DNA of 64,000 nt, taken from JAGVPT01 sp963717445 (GTDB lineage Bacteria > Bacteroidota > Ignavibacteria > UBA10030 > UBA8401). The stretch covers positions 2,666,001-2,730,000 of the forward strand of contig OY970334.1 of assembly GCA_963717445.1 (NCBI GenBank), read 5' to 3'. Under the pieces are notes generated by a model. It worked only from the letters and a program-made list of their open reading frames with translations. It had not been told where the DNA came from and ran no database searches. Positions 44,791 to 52,993 of the stretch are shown in pieces. Position numbers and translations under genes: made by a program. Each line of letters begins with the position of its first letter. Positions within the stretch are counted from its first letter, which is position 1.

Positions 44791-47700
44791 ATGTCACCTA
44801 CTAAAACAAACGAACGTGAATTAGGTTCGAAACTTGTTGAATGGATCAATGAATACATTGCCGGCGGAAGTTTTCCATTCACTGAAGCGACGAATGAACC
44901 AGGCATCAAGGTCGAGAACACCACTTACTTCGGCGATATTGTTTTCTGGAAGGATCGCATACAAAACCAACCCTTCTCCTATCTTGAATTAAAACCGCCT
45001 AATGCCCAAAAAGAAGACTTAGAGCGTTTCCGCAAAAAGGCAATTCAGCTAAAAGTAACTCACGCCTTCACATGGGATTTCCAAACGATTAACGCTTATG
45101 AAGTTAAAGGGAATAGAACTTTACTTATTTATTCGGAGCCGACACCAGTACTAAACAAAATTGAAGATTGGTTGCGCGGCGATAAGCAAGCTACAATAAA
45201 GAAATATATTCGCCGTATTTGTCAAGAACTTACCTCTCTCAATACTACCGGCAAGCTTACAAAATTTATACCCGATAAAGTTTACTTTGTCAACCTTATT
45301 CGTGAAACAACAGAGAAACTTCTCGATGTTTTTGAAAAATTTATTCTTGAAAAAAACAACAACAGGGTATATCGTGAGACGATTCGAGCTTACGCTGTCC
45401 AGCAAGCGATCCCGCCAACCGAGGATAAAATCAAAATCCTTGCCCACCACCTTGTCTATGGCCTGGTAACAAAAGTAATTTTCTATTTGACCGTTCGACG
45501 TTTTTTCCAGGACCTTCCAGAGCTGTACCATGGCGATGAGGGCGAATTAGGCTTCATTATTCGAAAAGCATTTTCGCAAGCCAGAGAAAAGGATTGGCAG
45601 GCCGTTTTCGAGGAAGATCCCATTGAGCAGCTGGGCATTCCGAAAAATGCATACCCGATTTTGGAAGAACTCTTCTCTGAACTGCGGGCGTACCACTTTG
45701 GCGAGTTGCCAGAAGATGTTATCGGCCAATTGTTCGAAGAAATTATAGACCCTCAAAAGCGCCACGAACTTGGACAGTACTTCACGCGAGAAGATTTGGT
45801 CGACTTTGTTATTGCAACCGTTGTCCGCGATAAAGACGGTGTGTATTGCGACCCGACATGCGGCTCAGGGACGTTTCTCGTTCGAATATACGACCGTCTT
45901 CGATTTCTCTCAAGCAATAGGTTGAAGCACGAACAACGCTTGAATCAAATTTGGGGATTCGACATCGGAAAATTCCCTGCGGAACTTTCGACTATTAATT
46001 TGTTCAGGCAGAGTGTAAGAAATGTTGACAATTTTCCTCGTGTACGCCGGAAGGATATTTTTGAAGTTCATAAGGATGATTCCTTCCCTTTTCCCCCGCC
46101 ACGATCCGGCTCCAAAGCTATTAAAGTAGATTTACCACTGCCTGAATTTGATGCTTTGGTCGGTAACTTCCCCTACATTCGACAGGAATTAATTCAAAAA
46201 GAAGTTAAGGACAATAAAGCGAAGCTGACGAGACTTCTCGCCGGAGAATATCTGCAGACGTATCCCGCGTTATTTACCTTCAAGAATAAACTGGACAGTT
46301 TTAAGGTTTCTTCCAAACAAATTGAAGCCGCGGTTAAGAACAAAAGCCTTGAGCTGACGCTTTCCGGTCAGGCCGATATCTATGCCTACATATTTCTTCA
46401 CACGGCAACATTTCTGAAAACTGACGGACAGTTTTCCATCATCACGTCCAATGCATGGCTCGATGTCGCTTACGGAGGAATTCTCAAACAATTTTTCCTC
46501 GATCATTTTAAAGTCAAAATGGTCATTGCGTCTTGGGCGGAGCCATGGTTTGAGGATGCGGCAGTGAATACGATCATTACAGTATTAGAACGCAACAATG
46601 AAGTGCAAAACAGGGACAACAATATCGTTCATTTTGTGAAACTAAAGAAGGGATTGAAAGAACTTGTTCCTTTCGATATACAATTTGACGGAGACAAACG
46701 CTGGCTGAAGTATGATAGCATTGTTGACACAATTGAGTTTGCGAAAGATGACAAACGATGCCGGGCTGTGACGACTGATATTTCAACGCTTGAAACGGAT
46801 GACATGCGTGTTCGCATGGTATCTCAGGCTGCGCTTAAGAAAGAAATCGCTGAGAAGAAAGATTTATCGAAGTGGGGAAAGTATCTACGCGCTCCGGACG
46901 TTTATTTTGAGATACTTGATAAATGTAAAGGTAAACTTGTTCCACTAAAAGAAATTGCGGATGTGCGTTTTGGAATCAAAACAGGAATCAATGAATTCTT
47001 TTACCTAGAGAAAATTGATGAGACAAAAAAGGGGAAAGTATTATGCAAAAATGAAAGAGGTTGGAAAGGAGAGATAGAAGATCAATATTTACTGAAAGTA
47101 ATCAAAAGTCCGAAAGAAGCTGAAAGTATTACAATTAACCCTGATGCGCTGAAGTATTTCATATTTGCATGCAATAAAAGCAAAGCTGAGCTCAAAAAAG
47201 ATAGCCACGTTGGCGCATTACGGTATATTGAATGGGGAGAAAAACAAAAGACAGAAGATGCTACGCCATGGAGAGCAGTTCCTTCGGTACAAGGAAGAAA
47301 GTTTTGGTGGAGCCTCGGCAGGGAACGATTACCCGAAATTATTCATCCTGCCGGCATCGGAGAAGTATACAAAGTTTTCGATAATTCCATCAAAGTTCTA
47401 AATGACAAACGCTTATACGAAATCTACACAAAAGGTGAAAAATCTCTCAAGTATATATTGAATTCTACACTTTTTTCATTGTTCATCGAAAGCACTGCAC
47501 GAATGTCTCTAGGAGATGGGTTGGTCGATTTGACCGTGTATGAAGTAGAAGAAAATCCGGTGTTGTTACCATCTTCAATTCTTGAACAGCAAAGAAGTGA
47601 TCTTGCGAAAATTTATACAAAGTTTTCAAAGCGGAAAATCAAATCCATATTCGAAGAAGTTAAGGAAAAAGATAGAAATAAAATCGACTCAATACTTCTT

Positions 47701-48261
47701 GAAATTTTGGGTTTAGATGTGAGTGAGTATCTGCCTCGCATTTATGATGGTTTACGAGAAATGGTAAAGGAGCGACTAGAGTTACCCAAGATGAGGAAGA
47801 GACAACAAAAACAAACGATGACTATAGCGTACGATCAGGTAAAGCAATCCGTAATTGAAGATTGTCTACCGAGCGGCGTGAAGAAATTTCCCAAAGAATT
47901 TCTTGATGAGGAATTGAAGGAAAAAGATTTTGAAAAATACAGTACATCCGGCACACCACTTACGTCAACACATTTTTTCGGCCAATATGAAATAAAGGAC
48001 GAAACAGGTCAAAAAATCTGCACGCTTGACAGCGAATTGAAAGTTGAATATGCATTTCTGCTCGCCAAACCCGATACGTACACTCTTCTTATACCCAAAA
48101 GTGAAAAAGCAATAAAGATTGCCCTAAATAAATATCGAAAGTATGTGAGAGACCTTCAGCAACAACTCGAAGCCGACGCAAATCAAAAAACTCACGACTG
48201 GAGTGCTGCAGAACGTATGGCAAAAGAAATATTGGAAGAATTTGGAGTGAAAAGAGCCTGA
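44791..48261 (+). CDS. Type IIG restriction-modification enzyme (nuclease-methyltransferase fusion)
   Basis: The ~1156-residue protein joins restriction and modification in one chain. The N-terminus has a PD-(D/E)XK-like site: FGDIVFW near 47 and YLELKPP near 65 (D...ExK). The adenine methyltransferase part starts at HELGQYFTREDLVDF near 330, with SAM motif I DPTCGSGTFLVRIYD near 360 and motif IV VGNFPYIRQE near 465 (NFPY instead of the usual NPPY). The last ~400 residues (DVRFGIKTGINEFFYLEK onward) should be the target-recognition domain. It fits Eco57I-like enzymes. The A+T-rich codon use differs from the ribosomal operon, suggesting transfer. ATG 44791 is chosen over TTG 44785. Confidence 0.88.
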   Translation: MSPTKTNERELGSKLVEWINEYIAGGSFPFTEATNEPGIKVENTTYFGDIVFWKDRIQNQPFSYLELKPPNAQKEDLERFRKKAIQLKVTHAFTWDFQTINAYEVKGNRTLLIYSEPTPVLNKIEDWLRGDKQATIKKYIRRICQELTSLNTTGKLTKFIPDKVYFVNLIRETTEKLLDVFEKFILEKNNNRVYRETIRAYAVQQAIPPTEDKIKILAHHLVYGLVTKVIFYLTVRRFFQDLPELYHGDEGELGFIIRKAFSQAREKDWQAVFEEDPIEQLGIPKNAYPILEELFSELRAYHFGELPEDVIGQLFEEIIDPQKRHELGQYFTREDLVDFVIATVVRDKDGVYCDPTCGSGTFLVRIYDRLRFLSSNRLKHEQRLNQIWGFDIGKFPAELSTINLFRQSVRNVDNFPRVRRKDIFEVHKDDSFPFPPPRSGSKAIKVDLPLPEFDALVGNFPYIRQELIQKEVKDNKAKLTRLLAGEYLQTYPALFTFKNKLDSFKVSSKQIEAAVKNKSLELTLSGQADIYAYIFLHTATFLKTDGQFSIITSNAWLDVAYGGILKQFFLDHFKVKMVIASWAEPWFEDAAVNTIITVLERNNEVQNRDNNIVHFVKLKKGLKELVPFDIQFDGDKRWLKYDSIVDTIEFAKDDKRCRAVTTDISTLETDDMRVRMVSQAALKKEIAEKKDLSKWGKYLRAPDVYFEILDKCKGKLVPLKEIADVRFGIKTGINEFFYLEKIDETKKGKVLCKNERGWKGEIEDQYLLKVIKSPKEAESITINPDALKYFIFACNKSKAELKKDSHVGALRYIEWGEKQKTEDATPWRAVPSVQGRKFWWSLGRERLPEIIHPAGIGEVYKVFDNSIKVLNDKRLYEIYTKGEKSLKYILNSTLFSLFIESTARMSLGDGLVDLTVYEVEENPVLLPSSILEQQRSDLAKIYTKFSKRKIKSIFEEVKEKDRNKIDSILLEILGLDVSEYLPRIYDGLREMVKERLELPKMRKRQQKQTMTIAYDQVKQSVIEDCLPSGVKKFPKEFLDEELKEKDFEKYSTSGTPLTSTHFFGQYEIKDETGQKICTLDSELKVEYAFLLAKPDTYTLLIPKSEKAIKIALNKYRKYVRDLQQQLEADANQKTHDWSAAERMAKEILEEFGVKRA

Positions 48262-48326
48262 AAATAAAAACATCAAAAAGGAAAATTCTGATCGTTATTT
48301 TCAAAAAAACCGGTTTGAAATAACAT

Positions 48327-50201
48327 ATGCCGTCACAATTTGACAAGCGAAAATTCATGCAATTGGCAATTGATGAAATGAAGAAGTCAATTGCAGAGCA
48401 ACGTCATGATAATAAAGCAAACCCAAAAGTAGGCGCAATATTGGTTTCTCCGGATGGCAAAATAATAGGAACAGCATATCGGGGAGAACTTCGTGAAGGC
48501 GACCATGCAGAGTATACATTGCTCGATCGTAAGTTCCGCGATAAAAATATTACAGGTTGTTATTTGTTTGCCACACTTGAACCGTGCGCACCGGGCGCAA
48601 GAAAACATCCAAAACTTGGCTGTGCCGAACGAATTGTGAATGCTAGAATCAAAAAAGTGTGGATAGGAATTGAAGATCCCGATCCGGCTATTGACCGTAA
48701 AGGGGTAAAATATCTGATGGACTCCGGGATAGAAGTGGAAATGTTTGATAATGATTTTCAGGATATCATTGAAAAGGAGAACAAAGAGTTTCTTAAACAG
48801 GCACTTATACGAGCTCATGAAATTAAGAAACCCAGAGACATTGTGCTTACACCATTAGAAAAAATTGTTGAGAGTGCGACTATTAATGAGTTTTCGCAAG
48901 ATTCGCTAAAACTATATATCAGCCGTGCAAAACTAAAAATGGAACCGGATAGCCCAGAGTTTCTTGCTCTTTTAGAGCAGCAACAATTGATAGAGTATGA
49001 GACGTCGGCTCCAGCAAGTGATACAGCTGATACAAGAGATGTTTTTAGAAGAAACGATGTAATGCCATATCTGGTTTGGGAAAGCGGGATGAAAAATGGC
49101 GAGAATCTTTCTGACACATTTACTAACAATGGAGAGAGAGCAAACATTGTATCATATCATGCTTATGATGACAACACTTCTCATATTCAAATAAGACAAG
49201 GCATTGTTGAAAAAGGTCAGAAATGGAACATTACTGCGCAGAGTACTCGTGGAAATATTTCAGATAATCTGTTTGGGTATCATATTGATGTTTTTTTTCA
49301 AGATAAAGACGAGCGGCGCTACAAACAGGAAATTGTAAGAAGCAATGGAAGAACTATTGCACATAATCCTGAATTAATTCAAACCTTTCAAAGCCAATAT
49401 AAACCTACTGGTTTGGGAATATTATTATTTGGTAAAGACCCGCGTAATCGTTTTCCGCAGGCAGTGCTAAAAGTAGAAGTACGCTACGGAAATATGGAAC
49501 CAGAAATTCAAGATTTTCGAGAAGCGTTAGTGCTTATTCCTGACAAAGTTGAAGAATGGTTAAAAAAGGTATTGTCATCTAGAATTTCACGCGAACAATT
49601 TACACGAACGACAACGTATGATTTTCCTATTAAAGTTTTGCGGGAAGTTGTTATAAATGCTCTTGTTCATCGTGATTATGATATTAAAGAGGCTAAATGC
49701 TATTTAATAATTAACGACAATGAAATAATAGTGAAAAGCCCTGGTTTGCCCGTTAGCCCAATAAAGTTTGAAGACTTCAAAAGCTTTAATGCACCATCAC
49801 TCAGCCGTAACCCTAAATTGATGGCTATTTTTAATGCGATGGAATATGTAGAAGAGCGTGGAATTGGGATGAAGGAAATGAAATCGTTACCGGGTGAATA
49901 TAATTTACCCTTACCTCACATTACTTGGCAAGATCCGTTTCTTACCATAACATTTCCCAGATCACATAACTTCATTGAATCACTTGTTGGGTCTAGCATA
50001 TTTAGCAAATTGAATGAAGAGGAGCGCAAAGGCTTAATTTATATCTATAATCAAAAGGAAGTGAGCAAAGCGCAATATGCGGAGCAGTTCAAGTTTAATG
50101 AAAAGAAAGCGCAGAGGCATTTAGCAAGATTTAAAGGACTAAAGCTGGTAAAGCCATTTGGTCTTAGCAAATCAATCAAATATAGATTTAATCAAAAATA
50201 A
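48327..50201 (+). CDS. Fusion of RibD-like cytidine deaminase and GHKL (HATPase_c_4) ATPase domain
   Basis: The 624-residue protein has an N-terminal deaminase domain (1-155) with NPKVGAILVSPDGKIIG, the catalytic H60-A-E62 and zinc cysteines C87 (LEPC) and C99, closest in style to the RibD deaminase. No RibD reductase domain follows. From ~430 it matches the COG2865/HATPase_c_4 region: VLREVVINALVHRDYD, IIVKSPGLP and ERGIGMKEMKSLPG. The final ~60 residues look like a winged helix (KEVSKAQYAEQFKFNEKKAQRHLARF). In usual COG2865 proteins an AlbA_2/Schlafen domain is N-terminal; here a deaminase takes that place. I infer a nucleotide-targeting effector or regulator in a defence island. The start follows the type IIG gene by 65 bases. 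Confidence 0.82.
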   Translation: MPSQFDKRKFMQLAIDEMKKSIAEQRHDNKANPKVGAILVSPDGKIIGTAYRGELREGDHAEYTLLDRKFRDKNITGCYLFATLEPCAPGARKHPKLGCAERIVNARIKKVWIGIEDPDPAIDRKGVKYLMDSGIEVEMFDNDFQDIIEKENKEFLKQALIRAHEIKKPRDIVLTPLEKIVESATINEFSQDSLKLYISRAKLKMEPDSPEFLALLEQQQLIEYETSAPASDTADTRDVFRRNDVMPYLVWESGMKNGENLSDTFTNNGERANIVSYHAYDDNTSHIQIRQGIVEKGQKWNITAQSTRGNISDNLFGYHIDVFFQDKDERRYKQEIVRSNGRTIAHNPELIQTFQSQYKPTGLGILLFGKDPRNRFPQAVLKVEVRYGNMEPEIQDFREALVLIPDKVEEWLKKVLSSRISREQFTRTTTYDFPIKVLREVVINALVHRDYDIKEAKCYLIINDNEIIVKSPGLPVSPIKFEDFKSFNAPSLSRNPKLMAIFNAMEYVEERGIGMKEMKSLPGEYNLPLPHITWQDPFLTITFPRSHNFIESLVGSSIFSKLNEEERKGLIYIYNQKEVSKAQYAEQFKFNEKKAQRHLARFKGLKLVKPFGLSKSIKYRFNQK

Positions 50202-50203
50202 TT

Positions 50204-50299
50204 TGCTGGACACAATGTCCAGCATTATGTCCAGCAATTAATAGGCTTTTGCTCTTGAATTGTTCTATCTGGACACAATACGGGACATTCTGTCCAGAT
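50204..50299. promoter_or_regulatory. Cluster of inverted TGTCCAG motifs
   Basis: Five copies of TGTCCAG or its complement lie just after the deaminase-ATPase stop: TGCTGGACA (50204-50212)/TGTCCAGCA (50216-50224) as a 9-bp hairpin, another TGTCCAGCA at 50228-50236, and ATCTGGACA (50267-50275)/TGTCCAGAT (50291-50299) as a wider 9-bp pair. They could be operators for a DNA-binding protein, or a repeat element. The flanking gap 50300-50545 holds the repeat at 50326 and a GTTCCC/GGGAAC pair (50384-50405); nothing else is seen. Confidence 0.6.
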
Positions 50300-50325
50300 T
50301 ATCTAAGTATTTGAACCTTAGTCCA

Positions 50326-50378
50326 AAGTTGTCCGCCGGAGGCGGACGAGCACTTCGCGAAAGAGATTGAAACGGAGT
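50326..50378. repeat. Island-specific dispersed repeat with GC hairpin
   Basis: The stretch aligns by eye with 51840-51894 at roughly three quarters of positions (shared core CGCC-GAGG-GGAC-AGCAC, then CGAAAGA-ATTGAA-CG-AG). It contains the hairpin GTCCGCC-GGA-GGCGGAC at 50331-50347. Confidence 0.55.
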
Positions 50379-50545
50379 TATTTGTTCCCCCGAGACACTG
50401 GGAACGAAATAATAAAAAATTAGATAATCAGTCGATTTTTTCATTAAATGGAAATTGACTTTCGTGAAACCCTGTTCTATATTCTTGTGTTATTATTATA
50501 CCAGCCACTGAAACATCGCCAGATCAAGCATCCCATAAACGCCCT

Positions 50546-51004
50546 ATGGATAGTATTGCCAAGAAACTAGAGAATCTCTCTATTCTTTTCCAGGAAAAGC
50601 TCGATCGATTCATTTCTTTCCATCCTGGCGATGAAGAGATACTTGCGCGTCGATTCCTGCGTTCTATAAGTCCAAAATATGTGGATATTATGCTCTTGCT
50701 ACGGAGCTTGGAAGAAGACTTCGGAAGGGACGATTTTGAATTTTTATTGAGACAGTTTTCACTATCTCTGGCGTCTATTGAGGAAATGGATGAAGAGTTT
50801 CAAAAGGCGTTTTTTTTCAATGCATTTGATGGATTTCTTGGCGACATGCTGACAGTATTGGAGAAAGTCATTACTTTAATTCGGGAAGAAAAGATTCAGG
50901 CAAAAGTCAGGACATCTGAACTTGAATCTACAATTCAAAGAATCTTCGAGTTTGACGAAAAGAAAAGTCCAACTCGACAGCAGATTCAGTCTATAAGAAC
51001 ATAA
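50546..51004 (+). CDS. Hypothetical helical protein paired with a nuclease-like gene
   Basis: This 152-residue protein is acidic, rich in Glu, Leu, Phe and Ser, and predicted by eye to be almost all alpha-helix, with no known motif, signal peptide or membrane segment. Segments DEEILARRFLRSISPKYVDI and EEFQKAFFFNAFDGFLGDML look like amphipathic helices. It ends 18 bases before the next gene, a PD-(D/E)XK-like protein, so the two likely form an operon in which this protein could be a partner, antitoxin or adaptor. That role is inference. Confidence 0.65.
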   Translation: MDSIAKKLENLSILFQEKLDRFISFHPGDEEILARRFLRSISPKYVDIMLLLRSLEEDFGRDDFEFLLRQFSLSLASIEEMDEEFQKAFFFNAFDGFLGDMLTVLEKVITLIREEKIQAKVRTSELESTIQRIFEFDEKKSPTRQQIQSIRT

Positions 51005-51022
51005 GGATTTCGGTTCACCGCT

Positions 51023-51751
51023 ATGGGGGAACACATCTCACTTTTGGGCAGACTTAGCCTGCAAAAAAAGGACGACGCCTATCCTCTCTCGAGCGAACTA
51101 TCCGATCTAATAAGATTCCTCTTCTATTATCGGGAAGAAATCAAGCCCGTCGATCCAGTTGAATTCGTAAGCCTATTTGTATTTGAGGGGCGCTATATTA
51201 TCGACGACGTAATGGCTCTTGAAAGGCATTACCGCCTCGCAATTCGGGGAGACAGAAAAGACACCATAACAAAATTACACAGAGATTTTTTTCAAATGCT
51301 GCTTCCCTTCTGCCGTGTACACATTGGAAGTGCTACATACAGAAAGACCAGAGGGATGTTTGTAGAGAAGCTGGCCTTATTGGTCCTCAAACTAGAAGAA
51401 GGAAAAGAAGGCTATTCAAGCGTGATTCTTCTTGAAGATGATGAATCATTTGGCATAAAACATCATTTTGGCCATGAAGAATTTGATATCGTTAAAATGC
51501 CAGCGGGGAAGGAGATGGCGATAGGAGAGTGCAAAACTGACGGCAGTAGATTTCATGAACAGGAAGACTTACTGCAGTGGTACGAAACTGCGGCTGAGAG
51601 AGTTGAACAGGAAGGAATCAATAAAGTGCACATGCTAGCTGTATGTGCGGAAAACGATGACATCATGACTAAACATATAGGAAAAATGAAACTAAAAAGG
51701 CCTTGGTGGGGATTTACAGTTATTAAAAAGAAAGAGGCTTGGAAAATTTAA
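51023..51751 (+). CDS. PD-(D/E)XK nuclease-like hypothetical protein
   Basis: The 242-residue protein has a helical N-terminal half and a C-terminal half with the pattern of restriction-endonuclease-like folds: a Glu in GMFVEKLALLVLKLE near 115, Asp in EEFDIVKMP near 157 and ExK in MAIGECKTDG near 170, followed by a helix with EQEDLLQWYETAAERV. It therefore probably cuts DNA or derives from a nuclease. No family name is recognised. It follows the helical protein gene, and the pair sits between the deaminase-ATPase gene and the ORF6N locus. Confidence 0.65.
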   Translation: MGEHISLLGRLSLQKKDDAYPLSSELSDLIRFLFYYREEIKPVDPVEFVSLFVFEGRYIIDDVMALERHYRLAIRGDRKDTITKLHRDFFQMLLPFCRVHIGSATYRKTRGMFVEKLALLVLKLEEGKEGYSSVILLEDDESFGIKHHFGHEEFDIVKMPAGKEMAIGECKTDGSRFHEQEDLLQWYETAAERVEQEGINKVHMLAVCAENDDIMTKHIGKMKLKRPWWGFTVIKKKEAWKI

Positions 51752-51839
51752 GTAGGATTTATCAGTTTTCAACGATCCAACTACTACTACGTTACCCCCT
51801 CAACTCGTTCGAATCTCAGCTTGGGGAATAAAAAAAGCG

Positions 51840-51894
51840 AAGTTTTTCGCCAGAGGTGGACAAGCACCCCTCGAAAGACATTGAACCGAAGGGG
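51840..51894. repeat. Island-specific dispersed repeat
   Basis: This copy matches the one at 50326-50378 and, more weakly, that at 44706-44739. It lies in the gap 51752-51942, just upstream of the decayed ORF6N gene. Confidence 0.55.
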
Positions 51895-51942
51895 ATCCAA
51901 AAAACAATCCATTCAAACATCATCTGCCGCAAGCGGGGATCC

Positions 51943-52233
51943 ATGAAATCAAAATTCGAAATTATTCCGCGCGGTCTAATCGAAAACATGATCTTCGTGA
52001 TCCGCGGGCATTTGGAAATAATTGAGGTTTCAATTTGAAACCTCAAAATGATTTTATGTTTTAGTTGACTAATAGAGAGTAAAATATCTTGGGAAGTAAA
52101 TTTGGCACCTCAAGTTGCGGTGGAAGACGATACCCTTCGTATGCATTCACCAAAGCAAGGCGTGGCAATGTTATCAAGCATGCTGCATAGCTATCGTGCC
52201 GTCCATGTCAACATCCACAGGGGGAATCTATGA
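51943..52233 (+). pseudogene. Degenerate ORF6N gene
   Basis: The start MKSKFEIIPRGLIENMIFVIRGH parallels the intact ORF6N protein next door (MKSKEIIVPQRRIENRIFILRGH) but stops at 52036-52038. A perfect hairpin GAGGTTTCA-ATT-TGAAACCTC (52024-52044) lies at the break. Downstream, 52095-52154 reads GTSSCGGRRYPSYAFTK and, after removing one extra G near 52155, QGVAMLSSMLHSYRAVHVNI, both typical ORF6N pieces. The central part is deleted. The remnant overlaps the start of the intact gene. Confidence 0.75.
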
Positions 52234-52733
52234 AATCAAAAGAGATTATTGTTCCACAAAGAAGAATCGAAAACAGGATATTTATACTTCGCGGTCATAA
52301 AGTGATGCTTGGCCCCGATCTGGCAGAATTGTACGGTATTGAAACACGAGCACTTATGCAGGGAGTAAAGCGTAATCGAGAACGCTTTCCAATAGATTTC
52401 ATGTTTGCGCTTACACGTAAAGAGATACTGAGGATATCACAAATTGTGATATCCTTAAAATACTCCAAATCGGTCTACGCTTTTACCGAAGAAGGCGTTG
52501 CCATGTTGTCCGGTGTTCTCAACAGTCCACGTGCAGTTCAAATGAACATTGCCATCATGAGAGCTTTTGTAAAACTCCGGGAAATTCTCTTAACTCATAA
52601 GGAACTTGCATTAAAACTGAGGCAGCTTGAAATGAAGGTTGAGAAGCACGATGGAGAAATAGAGGCAATCTTTCAAGCGATACGCCAATTGATGGTATTG
52701 CCGGACGAGCCAAAACGTCCGATTGGATTCTGA
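52230..52733 (+). CDS. ORF6N-domain DNA-binding protein
   Basis: The 167-residue protein has an ORF6N domain (about 5-95: RIENRIFILRGHKVMLGPDLAELYGIETRAL, RFPIDFMFALT, YAFTEEGVAMLSGVLNS), then a helical C-terminus (MRAFVKLREILLTHKEL and a short coiled coil). ORF6N proteins occur in phages and mobile islands and are thought to bind DNA. A decayed duplicate lies directly upstream, with the final codons overlapping this start. Confidence 0.9.
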   Translation: MKSKEIIVPQRRIENRIFILRGHKVMLGPDLAELYGIETRALMQGVKRNRERFPIDFMFALTRKEILRISQIVISLKYSKSVYAFTEEGVAMLSGVLNSPRAVQMNIAIMRAFVKLREILLTHKELALKLRQLEMKVEKHDGEIEAIFQAIRQLMVLPDEPKRPIGF

Positions 52734-52810
52734 AGTTGAATTGACGGGGAAGAAACAAAAGGCTTTATGGTACCATTTTGGCACCTTAAAGCGGGTGAAC
52801 TTCTCGGTCG

Positions 52811-52837
52811 GAGGTGGTCGCAAATTGCGGCCACCTC
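52811..52837 (+). terminator. Strong hairpin downstream of the ORF6N gene
   Basis: GAGGTGGTCGC-AAATT-GCGGCCACCTC forms an 11-bp stem with one G-U pair. No long T-run follows, so it may or may not terminate transcription. Confidence 0.45.
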
Positions 52838-52879
52838 TGAGAACTTAAGCACTCTTCTTACCCGCCGAAGATTAAATGG

Positions 52880-52925
52880 ATTCCGGCTTTCGCTCGACGA
52901 GTCGTCGTAGTCTGGCGACCGGAAT
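52880..52925. repeat. Nested inverted repeat before recN
   Basis: ATTCCGG (52880-52886) pairs with CCGGAAT (52919-52925), enclosing CGACGA-G-TCGTCG. This GGAATGAC-type palindrome is a common kind of intergenic repeat. Confidence 0.5.
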
Positions 52926-52993
52926 GACATTTACATGAAAGTGTATCACTACTGCCGGTTGAAACTCTCCAAAATTCAGTGTAACTTCATTCC

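Noticed and set aside
50204..50299. CRISPR-like array of TGTCCAG repeats
   Set aside because: Units are 7-9 bases, in both orientations and unevenly spaced, with no spacers of constant length and no cas genes.
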